From Shewanella hanedai (lineage in GTDB: Bacteria; Pseudomonadota; Gammaproteobacteria; Enterobacterales; Shewanellaceae): a DNA stretch of 44,944 bases. Below are positions 16,350 to 25,219 of this stretch, piece after piece. The stretch lies in NCBI RefSeq assembly GCF_007197645.1, contig NZ_VKGK01000042.1, positions 1 through 44,944 on the forward strand. Direction: 5' to 3'. The notes below the pieces were generated by a model. That model had not been told where the DNA came from and ran no database searches. It was given only the letters and a program-made list of their open reading frames with translations. Each line of letters opens with the position of its first letter. Within the stretch, counting starts at the first letter, position 1. A program made the translations under genes and the position numbers.

Positions 16350-17545
16350 GCCACTTCTCCTTTGCTTTTTTCTTTACTAGTAGGGACTTCAGGTAATACT
16401 TTTGATAACCAGAAATAACCAATTAGCGCAGAGGCTAACGACCCCACCAAAATACCCAGTCTGGCGAAATCACCATAAGCTTTTCCATCGCCTGTAAATG
16501 CTAATGAAGAGATAAACATCGACATGGTGAACCCAATACCACACATCACAGCAACTGGAGCAATATGCCTCCATCCCATTCCATCAGGAAGGACAGCAAG
16601 CTTTAATTTGACACCAATATAACTAAATATCAACACACCCAATGGCTTACCTAGCAGTAGGCCTAATGCAATTCCCACTGGTACAGGTGATAACAGATCA
16701 CCAAAGCTCATCGGACTTAAATCGACTCCGGCATTGGCAAAAGCGAAAATTGGCAAGATGATAAAGGTACTCCACGGGTGCAAACTATGCTCTAAGCTTT
16801 CCGATGGCGAACTGCCATCCTTTGCCCTTAAAGGAATACAGAAGGCAATAATGACACCCGCTAAGGTGGCGTGAACTCCGGACTTTAATACCGCAATCCA
16901 TAGAATCATACCCAAAACACCATATGGCCCCAGCGCCGTGACACCTTTTAAGTTAAGCCCGATAAGGCCCAATATTGCCATACCTGCGACAATCAAACTT
17001 AACATAGAGAGATCGGTGCTGTAGAACATCGCGATGATAACCACTACGCCTAAATCATCAATAATCGCCAAGGCTAATAGGAAAACTTTCAACGAGACCG
17101 GAACACGACTGCCTAATAAAGCCATCACACCCAACGCAAAAGCGATATCGGTCGCTGCAGGGATTGCCCATCCAGCCTGAGTGATAGGATCACCATAGTT
17201 AAATAGCAGATAAATACCAGCCGGGAAGACCATGCCACCTATCGCCGCAAACGTCGGCAATGAGGCTTGTGCGGCACTCGACAATGCACCTTCGAGAAGT
17301 TCACGCTTGACTTCTAATCCAATCAGCATGAAAAACAGAGCCATCAGACCGTCGTTAATCCAATGTATTAGTGTCTTATCAATATCCAGGCTGCCTACGC
17401 GAACCTGCATCTCTGTATCGAGAAAACCTTGATAAACACCAGCTAAAGGAGAGTTAGCCATAATCATAGCAAGCGCAACAGCAATCATTAACAGAATGCC
17501 ACCTGCTGATTCCTGGCTCATAAAACTCTTAATTGCCCTTTCCAT
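16346..17545 (-). CDS. nhaA: Na+/H+ antiporter NhaA
   Basis: NhaA exchanges two protons for one sodium ion across the inner membrane and sets sodium and pH tolerance. The 399-residue protein has about 12 hydrophobic helices. The transport residues fall at the same numbers as in E. coli: Asp133 in AATDIAF and Asp163/Asp164 in LALAIIDDLGVVVI. The LEVKRELLEG loop is present. It is the first gene of the nhaA-exported protein-nhaR run. Two GAATA/TATTC dyads upstream are likely NhaR sites. Confidence 0.97.
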   Translation of the reverse strand: MERAIKSFMSQESAGGILLMIAVALAMIMANSPLAGVYQGFLDTEMQVRVGSLDIDKTLIHWINDGLMALFFMLIGLEVKRELLEGALSSAAQASLPTFAAIGGMVFPAGIYLLFNYGDPITQAGWAIPAATDIAFALGVMALLGSRVPVSLKVFLLALAIIDDLGVVVIIAMFYSTDLSMLSLIVAGMAILGLIGLNLKGVTALGPYGVLGMILWIAVLKSGVHATLAGVIIAFCIPLRAKDGSSPSESLEHSLHPWSTFIILPIFAFANAGVDLSPMSFGDLLSPVPVGIALGLLLGKPLGVLIFSYIGVKLKLAVLPDGMGWRHIAPVAVMCGIGFTMSMFISSLAFTGDGKAYGDFARLGILVGSLASALIGYFWLSKVLPEVPTSKEKSKGEVA

Positions 17546-17586
17546 ATTACCACTCCAAAAAATCTTAATGACAGTGAGTTTAGCTC

Positions 17587-17683
17587 AAACGAATATACTT
17601 GAATATTCGTTTCCATCAGCTATAAACATCGGTATTTCCGAGGTATTGAGTTTAACCAGTGACTGAATAGATATCAAATATTC
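17587..17683 (-). promoter_or_regulatory. Two dyads upstream of nhaA, candidate NhaR operators
   Basis: AAACGAATA (17587-17595) and TATTCGTTT (17604-17612) are perfect 9-bp arms around 8 nt; the core GAATA-N8-TATTC fits a LysR-type T-N11-A site. A second GAATA-N9-TATTC lies at 17665-17683. They start 42 and 120 bp upstream of the nhaA ATG. The rest of the 313-bp nhaA-thyA gap is AT-rich without other clear signals. Confidence 0.5.
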
Positions 17684-17858
17684 TTCTTACAAACAAGATT
17701 AAAATCACAGTAAAAACAGGAGAGTGTAGGTTTAGATGGGAAATTGCTAGGTTTTCTTATTCATAAAAATCAGGTAACAAACATTAATAATCCAAATATT
17801 AAATGCTCGTTACCTCTGATATCTCAGCTAATAAAATGATAAAACCGTTAATTCACTC

Positions 17859-18710
17859 TTACACAGAAAACGGATACTTGATCGCTTCATGGTGCTGATA
17901 ACCCGACACTTCAAAATCATCCATCGTCACCCAAGTTTCTAAATCTTCCAAGGATTTAATATCTGGATTAATGCTTAGCGCTGCTGAGTCGAAAGGCTCT
18001 CTTTTCAGCTGAACATCACGCATCAATTCCAATTGATCTTCATAGATGTGTGCGTTCACTATTTTGTGGTAAGCCATGCCTGGTTTTTTACCGGTAATTT
18101 GCGCAACAATAGCTAATAAAGCAAACACTTGCACCTGATTAAAATTCAAACCTAGTGGCACGTCACATGAACGCTGAAAACTATTTAAGTAGAGAGTATC
18201 ACCGAGTAAAGAAAAGTTATGGGTGTGCATGCAAGGGCGTAAACATCCCATATGAAATTCACCAGGATTATAGAAACTTAATATTTCGCCTCGATCATCA
18301 ATCCCATTTTTAAGGTCATCGACAATTTTCCTTAGCTGATCAATTGAGCCGCCATCCGGCTTACTCCAGGCTCGTCCTTGAACGCCATAAACCCGCCCCA
18401 TGTCATCTTCACCTTTTCGGTGTGAGTTATTGAGCCAAGCTTGGTTATCGTTGGCATTGGCATCCCAAGTTTTAGCACCGATCTTTCTGAAATCGGCGGC
18501 ATTATCATAACCGCGGATATAGCCCAACATTTCAGCGATAGCACTTTTCCAAAAACTTTTTCGGGTGGTGATAAGCGGAAATTCATTACCCGCTACGTTA
18601 TAAACCAGATCAGCATTAATCACAGTTAAACAGCGTTTACCGGTACGCTCATTCTCAACCCAAGTGCCTTTATCGATAATTCTGTTACATAAATCTAAAT
18701 ACTGCTTCAT
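17859..18710 (-). CDS. thyA: Thymidylate synthase
   Basis: ThyA methylates dUMP to dTMP with methylene-tetrahydrofolate. The 283-residue product belongs to a divergent branch: the catalytic Cys is at about 160 in LRPCMHTH (the usual form is LPPCH), followed by the conserved FQRSCDVPLGLNFNQ that holds the dUMP phosphate and ring. The C-terminal YPFSV differs from the usual end. It is longer than E. coli ThyA (264) and similar in size to Vibrio ThyA. The ATG at 18710 is preferred over the upstream GTG (18716) because AAGGG lies 8 nt before it. Confidence 0.93.
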   Translation of the reverse strand: MKQYLDLCNRIIDKGTWVENERTGKRCLTVINADLVYNVAGNEFPLITTRKSFWKSAIAEMLGYIRGYDNAADFRKIGAKTWDANANDNQAWLNNSHRKGEDDMGRVYGVQGRAWSKPDGGSIDQLRKIVDDLKNGIDDRGEILSFYNPGEFHMGCLRPCMHTHNFSLLGDTLYLNSFQRSCDVPLGLNFNQVQVFALLAIVAQITGKKPGMAYHKIVNAHIYEDQLELMRDVQLKREPFDSAALSINPDIKSLEDLETWVTMDDFEVSGYQHHEAIKYPFSV

Positions 18711-18791
18711 TGCCACTGCCCTTCTGATAACGCTTAATTAAAATAAAATACAATCTTTCTGTGCACCCAGTGGATAATTCTACATAGCCTA

Positions 18792-19595
18792 CTAAGTGAA
18801 TGCGAGTTTAACACCGGTCAAGATTAACAAGAGTGCAAAAATCTTCTTCAACATAGGTGTAGGCCATATACTGGCCGCCTTCACTCCAAAAGGTGCAATT
18901 AACACTGAGGTGATTACGATGCCGATAAGTGCCGGTAGATAAACATAACCTAACGTGCCTTCAGGTAGCCCCGATACCTGCCAACCTGCAACCACATAGC
19001 CCACACTGCCAAACAAAGAGATAAATAGCCCTGAGGCTGAGGAAAAACCAATAGCATTACGCATCTGCAGTCCGCACCAGCTCAAAAATGGGATAAGCAA
19101 GATACCACCACCAATTCCCATTAAAGCTGCAATGATGGCGATAACAACTGAGGAGACAAACAGAGTGACCGAATTCGGAAGCGGTTTATTATCCGCTGAG
19201 ACACGAAATGGGAACACCATCTGAAGTGCCATTAAAATCACAAAGAGTGCGAATATCTGTTGCAGGTGATCCGCATTGATTTTTTGAGCAATAAATCCAG
19301 AACAGATAGAGCCTAAGATTAACCCAGGCAACATAGGCTTGAACATCGGCCAAGGAATATTACCACGACGATGATGGGCTTGAGCTGAAGAGAGAGAAGT
19401 AAAGATGATAGCCGCAAGTGAAGTCGCTATCGCCACATGGGGTAAAACCTCGGGCACAAAACCGAGACTGGGCAGCAAGATAAGCAATGCAGGTACAGCG
19501 ATGACGCCACCACCAATACCCAGTAACCCAGCCATAAAACCAATAATAGCACCTAAGGCTAAGCAGCTAATAAAGACTAAAACTAAGCTATCCAA
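18792..19595 (-). CDS. TauE/SafE (TSUP) family membrane permease
   Basis: A 267-residue integral membrane protein with about eight helices in two similar halves. The first half carries GLLGIGGGVIAVPALL and the second GIGGGILLIPFLSW, the duplicated glycine-rich motif of the TSUP family (sulfite, sulfoacetate or other anion export). The substrate cannot be told from sequence. It sits between thyA and ptsP. In Vibrio and Shewanella, as I recall, lgt normally lies near this gene, but the 81-bp gap to thyA here has no room for it. Confidence 0.85.
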   Translation of the reverse strand: MDSLVLVFISCLALGAIIGFMAGLLGIGGGVIAVPALLILLPSLGFVPEVLPHVAIATSLAAIIFTSLSSAQAHHRRGNIPWPMFKPMLPGLILGSICSGFIAQKINADHLQQIFALFVILMALQMVFPFRVSADNKPLPNSVTLFVSSVVIAIIAALMGIGGGILLIPFLSWCGLQMRNAIGFSSASGLFISLFGSVGYVVAGWQVSGLPEGTLGYVYLPALIGIVITSVLIAPFGVKAASIWPTPMLKKIFALLLILTGVKLAFT

Positions 19596-19636
19596 GGCAA
19601 CACCTACACATCATAAAGAGACATAGTTTATAGCAG

Positions 19637-21871
19637 TTAGTTAAGTAGCGCACCTAACTCTCGCGTCTCAAAGTAACACCTCACCAGCTCTCTCACCTCG
19701 TTACCATTGGTTAAAGTCAACGCCATCTCTAGCAGTTCACTAAGATCTGAATGAGACACACGTCTCAGTAGATAATTAATCTTAGCTAAACTTCCCTGAT
19801 TCATACTCAGCTGATCGTACCCCATGGCAACCAGCAAAATAACACCAATGGGCTCTCCTGCCAGTTCTCCACATACACTCACGGGTAATTTATATTGCCA
19901 GCAATCGAAGCGAGCCCGCTTTAAGGCGCGCAAGATCCCTGGATGATAACAATCATAGAGTGTACTGACTCTTGGGTTATTTCTATCCACAGCTAGCAGG
20001 TATTGAGTCAGGTCATTGGATCCTACCGACACAAAATCGACGCGTCTGGCCACTTCTGCCAGCTGATACAATAAAGCCGGAACTTCTAGCATGATACCGA
20101 GTTTAGGTCGCACGATATTAGGATTAACATCGTTTTTCAATTCAAAATAGGCTTGCTCTAAATAGGCCTTAGCCTGATCAATCTCGTCTAGACTACTCAC
20201 CATCGGCAGTAGAATATGCAGCTGTTCTCCTTCACCTCCGGCATGTACCATCGCCCTGAGTTGGACAAGGAAAAGTTCCGGATGATCCAGTGACAAACGT
20301 ATACCACGCCAGCCAAGGAATGGATTTTCCTCATTGATTGGAAAATAAGACAGTGGCTTATCACCGCCGACATCTAAGGTTCTCATTACAACAGGTCTAC
20401 CGCTGGCGGCATCAAGCACCTCTTTGTAAACCTTTATCTGCTCTGATTCGCTGGGAAATCTCTGGTGCAGCATAAAGGGGATCTCAGTGCGATAAAGCCC
20501 CACCCCATCAGAACCCTCGGCGATTTCAGACGCTAAACTGCTGAGCAGTCCAGCATTTAAATAGAGATGAATGCGCTTACCGTCAATGGTCTCAGCTGGT
20601 AAGTTCAACTCCAACGCATATTTATGCTGTAATGCTTTCTCAGCCGAAATGAGATGGCGATATTCATTGATTAATGTCGGAGACGGCGACACCAGTAACT
20701 GTCCCCGATTGGCATTAATGATAAGCAGTTTTTTATCGATTCCAGCGTTGAGGATCCCCTCTACACCTATAATCGCTGGCACACCTAAGGCTCTTGCTAA
20801 AATGGCCGCATGGGAGTTTACACCGCCCTGTTCGGTCACAATCCCCACGAGTTTTTGCCGTGGAAACTCAGCGAGCATGGTTGCGTCGGCTTCTTTAGTC
20901 ACCAAGATAACTGGGATCTCTGGATCGACCTCCATTCTTTCAGGTTCAATCAACAAACGTAATACTCGCTGCCCTAAGTCACGAATGTCGCTGGCTCGCT
21001 CCTTTAAGTAGAGATCTTGCATCTGAGTAAATTGTTCAATGTATCGCAGTGACACACGGCTGACCGCCGAAACGGCGCACCAACCATCTCTCACCTCTTT
21101 AATGTATTCACCGCCCAAACTGGCATTATCAAGCAGAAGTAGAAGTGCAGAAAAAATGGAGACAACTTCATTATCTTGCTCCTGATCAAACCTCTGAGAC
21201 AGTGAAGTCAACGTGTCTTTACAGGCCTCGATAGCAGTGTGTAATCTAGCCTCTTCAGAGGAGATGTTCTTAGTGCGTGTTTCAGCCTGTTGCAGATCTA
21301 TCTGGCCGCCTAAGACTAAGGCATGAGCGATGGCGATACCGTTTGCGGCGGATGTTCCAGTAAAATGCAGTTGATTGGAGCAGGTTTTCACCTCATCTTT
21401 CATTCTCAGGTTTCTGATTGCCATCGCCAATTGAGCCGCTAAGGTCATCAGGAAAGCTTCTTCGCCTTCATTAAACTGGCGAGCAACAATTTGCTGCACA
21501 ACTAGCACGCCTAAAATACGCTTTTGATAGATGATGGGGACGGCAAGGAAGGCCCGGTAACAGTCTTCTTCTGTTTCAATAAACTCTTTAAATCTGGGAT
21601 GTTGACGAGCATCAGCAAGGTTTACCGCTTCTTCTCGTTCGGCAACCAACCCCACCAAACCTTCACTAAGAGACATCTTAACCAAGCCCACAGCATCGGT
21701 GAGTAGGCCATCTGTCGCCGAAAGGATAAGTTTTCGTCCCTCTAATAGATAGATAGAGCAACATTGAGTCGCCATGGCAGACTTAGTCTGAGACACCAAT
21801 AATGCTAACGCTGAATTGAGATCCTGAGCAGCAGCAACAGCTTGTGTAATATCTCTTAGTGTCTTTAACAC
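19637..21871 (-). CDS. ptsP: Phosphoenolpyruvate-protein phosphotransferase PtsP (enzyme I-Ntr)
   Basis: Enzyme I-Ntr passes phosphate from phosphoenolpyruvate to NPr and then EIIA-Ntr in the nitrogen PTS, which senses nitrogen status and regulates potassium uptake. The 744-residue protein has an N-terminal GAF domain (about 1-160), the phosphohistidine domain with active-site His354 in GGVNSHAAILARALG, and a C-terminal PEP-binding barrel (LGWRGIRLSLDHPELF, SVGSNDLTQYLLAVDRNN, SVCGELAG). Length is normal. It follows rppH by 92 bp, the same order as in E. coli. Confidence 0.96.
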   Translation of the reverse strand: MLKTLRDITQAVAAAQDLNSALALLVSQTKSAMATQCCSIYLLEGRKLILSATDGLLTDAVGLVKMSLSEGLVGLVAEREEAVNLADARQHPRFKEFIETEEDCYRAFLAVPIIYQKRILGVLVVQQIVARQFNEGEEAFLMTLAAQLAMAIRNLRMKDEVKTCSNQLHFTGTSAANGIAIAHALVLGGQIDLQQAETRTKNISSEEARLHTAIEACKDTLTSLSQRFDQEQDNEVVSIFSALLLLLDNASLGGEYIKEVRDGWCAVSAVSRVSLRYIEQFTQMQDLYLKERASDIRDLGQRVLRLLIEPERMEVDPEIPVILVTKEADATMLAEFPRQKLVGIVTEQGGVNSHAAILARALGVPAIIGVEGILNAGIDKKLLIINANRGQLLVSPSPTLINEYRHLISAEKALQHKYALELNLPAETIDGKRIHLYLNAGLLSSLASEIAEGSDGVGLYRTEIPFMLHQRFPSESEQIKVYKEVLDAASGRPVVMRTLDVGGDKPLSYFPINEENPFLGWRGIRLSLDHPELFLVQLRAMVHAGGEGEQLHILLPMVSSLDEIDQAKAYLEQAYFELKNDVNPNIVRPKLGIMLEVPALLYQLAEVARRVDFVSVGSNDLTQYLLAVDRNNPRVSTLYDCYHPGILRALKRARFDCWQYKLPVSVCGELAGEPIGVILLVAMGYDQLSMNQGSLAKINYLLRRVSHSDLSELLEMALTLTNGNEVRELVRCYFETRELGALLN

Positions 21872-21917
21872 TTAGTAAACCTCCATTTTCACTCTAATCA
21901 GGAATATTCAGATGGTG

Positions 21918-21946
21918 ACTCCCCTCTATTGAGGTAAAAGGGGAGT
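21918..21946 (-). other. Stem-loop between rppH and ptsP
   Basis: ACTCCCCT (21918-21925) pairs with AGGGGAGT (21939-21946) around a 13-nt loop in the 92-bp spacer. It lacks a T-tract on the minus strand, so it is more likely an RNA stability or attenuation element than a full terminator. Confidence 0.4.
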
Positions 21947-21963
21947 ATAACAAATACCAGTGT

Positions 21964-22494
21964 TTAACGTCGTCGCCCTCTTCTGAGGTTACTATTATTG
22001 CTGTGGGACTCCCAAGCTTGAAACGGAAGTGCAGTAGGTGCAAATTCCTTCATCACTTTTCTATAAACATCGCGTTTAAATGACACCACTTGCCGAACAG
22101 GATACCAATAGCTTACCCATCGCCAATCATCAAACTCAGGATGACCACTGGCATTAAGGTTTATGGCACTTTCACTGCTTTTAAGTTGGAGCAAGAACCA
22201 TTTCTGTTTCTGCCCAATACACACAGGCTTACTATCTTGTCTGATTAAGCGTTTGGGTAATCGGTAACGTAACCAAGAGCGAGTTGAAGTTAAAATCTGA
22301 ACATGCTCAGGTCTTAATCCAACTTCTTCATAGAGCTCTCTATACATTGCCTCCTCAGGAGTCTCGCCTTCATCGACGCCACCTTGAGGATACTGCCAGG
22401 AATGTTGGCCGAATCTTCTCGCCCACATAACCTGCCCAAAACGATTACAGATAATGATGCCCACATTAGCCCGAAAGCCGTCACTATCAATCAC
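21964..22494 (-). CDS. rppH: RNA pyrophosphohydrolase RppH
   Basis: RppH converts 5'-triphosphate ends of mRNA to monophosphate, starting RNase E-dependent decay. The 176-residue Nudix protein carries the full Nudix box at 38-60 (GGVDEGETPEEAMYRE then LYEEVGL), with GX5EX7REXXEEXG satisfied. The N-terminus MIDSDGFRANVGIIICN is typical of the NudH/RppH subgroup. The short tail ends in Arg repeats. It diverges from mutH across the DnaA-box-rich gap and leads into ptsP. Confidence 0.96.
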   Translation of the reverse strand: MIDSDGFRANVGIIICNRFGQVMWARRFGQHSWQYPQGGVDEGETPEEAMYRELYEEVGLRPEHVQILTSTRSWLRYRLPKRLIRQDSKPVCIGQKQKWFLLQLKSSESAINLNASGHPEFDDWRWVSYWYPVRQVVSFKRDVYRKVMKEFAPTALPFQAWESHSNNSNLRRGRRR

Positions 22495-22577
22495 ATGGAC
22501 TCCGTGAATTCACCATTTTAATCACTCGATTGTTTCACAAAGCAGGGCCTTCGGCAAATATCCCGTCATAGAATAAT

Positions 22578-23119
22578 CTTGGATAAAAAAACGAATTATT
22601 AATTCTTATCAACAGCGCATCCAGTGAACATCTGAGGATATCCACAATTTCTGTGGATATCTCTGTTCCTAACTCATTTATAACGGTTAAAAACGTAAAT
22701 AGAGAACGAATCACTTATTGTAAAACTTTTTAACAAATAAAGATAAAAGCCTTTAATTACAAAAGTATAAGTAAACCTTATTTCGGTATAAACAAATTAA
22801 AAAACAAACTCGGTCATTTATTGACCAGTTCAGGGCTTTTGAATTATTCAAGTTTTAAATTACTAGGTTATTCACAAGTAAAGAGGAAAATTAATCTAAT
22901 CTGTTAATTTTATCCTTAATTCTATGTTTGACATCTCTAAAATTTCCAACTAGTAGTTCAGATTTAGAAGTTATCCAATAAAACTGTGGATAAGTATGTT
23001 GGGAATTTGGGGGAAAACCAAACTGACTTAAAACTGGTTAAATAAGAATATAAGATTGGTGACACTTCTGTATGTTTATCAGTGGTTTAAAAAGTTAAGC
23101 CGAAAGAAAGTTATCAACA
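22578..23119. promoter_or_regulatory. DnaA-box cluster between rppH and mutH (DARS2-like candidate)
   Basis: The 690-bp gap 22495-23184 is very AT-rich and holds at least eight DnaA-box-like 9-mers. They are TTATCCAAG (22578-22586, minus), TTATCAACA (22606-22614, plus), ATATCCACA (22638-22646 plus and 22652-22660 minus, within a perfect GATATCCACA/TGTGGATATC dyad, 22637-22661), TTATTCACA (22868-22876, plus), TTATCCAAT (22971-22979, plus), the perfect consensus TTATCCACA (22985-22993, minus) and TTATCAACA (23111-23119, plus). In E. coli the DnaA-reactivating sequence DARS2 maps beside mutH and rppH (ygdP). The shared location plus box density suggests the same role: regenerating ATP-DnaA. Promoters for mutH and rppH must also lie here. 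IHF and Fis sites were not identified with confidence. Confidence 0.55.
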
Positions 23120-23184
23120 CAAGTTAACCTGAGTGTTTTTTAGTCACAGATTGCTATCTCCATCATCTTTGGTAAAATGCCGAA

Positions 23185-23856
23185 ATGACAATTCCCTCCT
23201 CCCCTAAAACAATCGATGAGTTAATGAACCGCGCCTATGATATGGCAGGGTTAACTTTGGGCCAACTTGCTCACTCTCACGGTTTTACCACGCCAGAGAA
23301 CCTTAAACGCGACAAAGGTTGGGTCGGTCAGTTGATTGAGCATGAGCTAGGCGCATTGGCAGGCTCCAGACCTGAGCCTGATTTTTTGCATTTGGGAATA
23401 GAACTTAAAACCATTCCAGTGGACAGCAAGGGCAAACCAATAGAAACCACATATGTCACCGTCGCGCCTCTGATAGACATTCAGGGCTTAACCTGGGAAA
23501 CAAGTGTGGTCAGTCACAAATTACAGACTGTACTTTGGGTTCCCATTCAAGGAGACAGAGATATTCCCGTTTCTCAGCGGCAAATTGGCACACCGATTTT
23601 ATGGAGTCCAAATGAGACTGAACTCGCCTTGTTAAAACAGGATTGGGAAGAGATCATGGAGTTTATTGCTCTTGGACAGATAAAACAGCTTACTGCCAGA
23701 CATGGAGAAGTACTACAGCTCAGACCTAAAGGAGCAAATAGCCGCTCAGTCACACAAAGCATCGGTCCTAACGGCAGCACCATGATGACGAACCCGAGAG
23801 GCTTTTATCTTAAGATCCCTTTCACTCAGTCAATTTTATCCCGTGCATTTGATTAA
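23185..23856 (+). CDS. mutH: DNA mismatch repair endonuclease MutH
   Basis: MutH nicks the unmethylated strand at hemimethylated GATC sites when activated by MutS and MutL. The 223-residue protein keeps the catalytic triad spacing D-x6-E-x-K: Asp66, Glu73, Lys75 in PDFLHLGIELK, matching Asp70/Glu77/Lys79 of E. coli. Its presence implies Dam methylation and methyl-directed repair in this organism. Transcribed away from rppH; the gap to the cyclase gene (23857-24131) has no gene but contains a consensus DnaA box at 23979-23987. Confidence 0.96.
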   Translation: MTIPSSPKTIDELMNRAYDMAGLTLGQLAHSHGFTTPENLKRDKGWVGQLIEHELGALAGSRPEPDFLHLGIELKTIPVDSKGKPIETTYVTVAPLIDIQGLTWETSVVSHKLQTVLWVPIQGDRDIPVSQRQIGTPILWSPNETELALLKQDWEEIMEFIALGQIKQLTARHGEVLQLRPKGANSRSVTQSIGPNGSTMMTNPRGFYLKIPFTQSILSRAFD

Positions 23857-24131
23857 GTTGCCCACAATTCTTTACCATATCTCGAATAATCGAACCAACA
23901 ATGTTCGTAAAACACACTTTAATAACAATCTATTAGCATTAACTCCTACATTTAAAAAGCCATAATCAAGCCGACTATTTATACACATTCGATCGTTTGT
24001 ACACTTTTAAGCTAATTTAGTACTTAAATTGGCTTTCATTTGACTAAGTTCACAAATACTAGTGGATATGTTATGGGTATTTTCTATAAAATAGCGCCCC
24101 TGACCGCCAGCCTTAGGATACCCCCGTAAAA

Positions 24132-25199
24132 GTGAGAGCCCGCATACAAGCAAAAAAGCTTATTTTTGCAATATTCGCTTGGGGAATCGCCATGGCGGCA
24201 TTTGTATTCTTTCGCTACGCTCAAGCACCAGAACTGCCTCAATGGGCTGTTGGCTCAGCTGATTTAGCCACATTGGCTATCTATATGGGGATCATCTTTG
24301 GCAGTTTGCATTGGATGTCTAACCTGATTGCCGATTTCAGTGCCATTAATCGCCTTCCATATCTGTTCTCTGTGATTTTTAAAGGATTATTTCTCCTTCT
24401 CGGCGCCACCACGATTGCCTACATTACTCAGTTCCTTAATATGTGGGCCATAGAAAATCACATGGCCACCTTGAGGCAGATGCTAACAGCTCACATTCTT
24501 TACAGTCCTTCATTTCAGGCGCTTATCGTCTACCTTGTGGTCGTCAGAGTTGGATTAGCCTTTATTGAGCAGATGGCGCTACTTGTTGGCCCACGAGTGT
24601 TATTGAACATCGGTCTAGGTAAATACCATAAACCTCGATATGAACAAAGGTTGTTCCTCTATCTCGACATGGTGGCTTCAACTACCCATGCCGAGACGTT
24701 AGGTGACTATCGTTTCAGTCGACTCATTCAAGACAGCTTCAGTCTATTATCCGACACAGTGATCAATAATGAAGCTGAGATATATCGCTATATGGGCGAT
24801 GCCGTTTTAATCCATTGGCCTTTAAAAGACGGTATTCAGCACGATCGCAGTTTCAATATCTATTTTGAATTTAGCCAGCAACTAAACTGGCAACGCCAAT
24901 ACTTTGAAGAACAATATGGTTTTGTTCCCAAATTCAAGGCCGCTGCGCATTGTGGTCAGGTAGTAACAGCTGTGGTGGGGGTGCAAAAGCAGGAGATCAG
25001 TTTCTTTAGTGATGTGCTAAACACCTTGGCAAGACTTCAGGATCAATGTAATCCACTGGGACAGAGAATGTTGATCTCAGGCTCTCTAGAATCTCGCTTA
25101 GATCAAGACAGCAGTCAATATAAGCTAAGCAGCCTTGGTCCGATAAAGTTAAAAGGCAAACAACACTCTATTGAAGTGTTCGGTGTCTCGGAAAAATAA
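24132..25199 (+). CDS. Membrane-anchored class III adenylate/guanylate cyclase
   Basis: A 355-residue protein starting at GTG (a weak AGGA lies 13 nt upstream). The N-terminal half has about four membrane helices (roughly 9-27, 45-63, 80-102, 129-150). The C-terminal half (about 172-355) is a class III nucleotidyl cyclase domain. Metal-binding Asp179 (FLYLDMVAST) and Asp223 (YMGDAVLIHW) are present, as are Asn297 and Arg301 in DVLNTLARLQ that stabilise the transition state, so the enzyme looks active. It probably makes cAMP for CRP; guanylate cyclase activity cannot be excluded. No HAMP domain is seen. It converges on oxyR across a shared terminator. Confidence 0.85.
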   Translation: MRARIQAKKLIFAIFAWGIAMAAFVFFRYAQAPELPQWAVGSADLATLAIYMGIIFGSLHWMSNLIADFSAINRLPYLFSVIFKGLFLLLGATTIAYITQFLNMWAIENHMATLRQMLTAHILYSPSFQALIVYLVVVRVGLAFIEQMALLVGPRVLLNIGLGKYHKPRYEQRLFLYLDMVASTTHAETLGDYRFSRLIQDSFSLLSDTVINNEAEIYRYMGDAVLIHWPLKDGIQHDRSFNIYFEFSQQLNWQRQYFEEQYGFVPKFKAAAHCGQVVTAVVGVQKQEISFFSDVLNTLARLQDQCNPLGQRMLISGSLESRLDQDSSQYKLSSLGPIKLKGKQHSIEVFGVSEK

Positions 25200-25219
25200 T
25201 CCATACACTTTATAGACAA

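Noticed and set aside
20571..21011. 146-codon plus-strand ORF
   Set aside because: It is antisense to the conserved phosphohistidine region of ptsP and has no protein-like features of its own.
22495..23184. Chromosomal replication origin (oriC)
   Set aside because: DnaA boxes and AT-richness are present, but the usual gammaproteobacterial oriC neighbours (gidA/mnmG, mioC, dnaA, rpmH) are absent; the rppH-mutH position fits DARS2 better.
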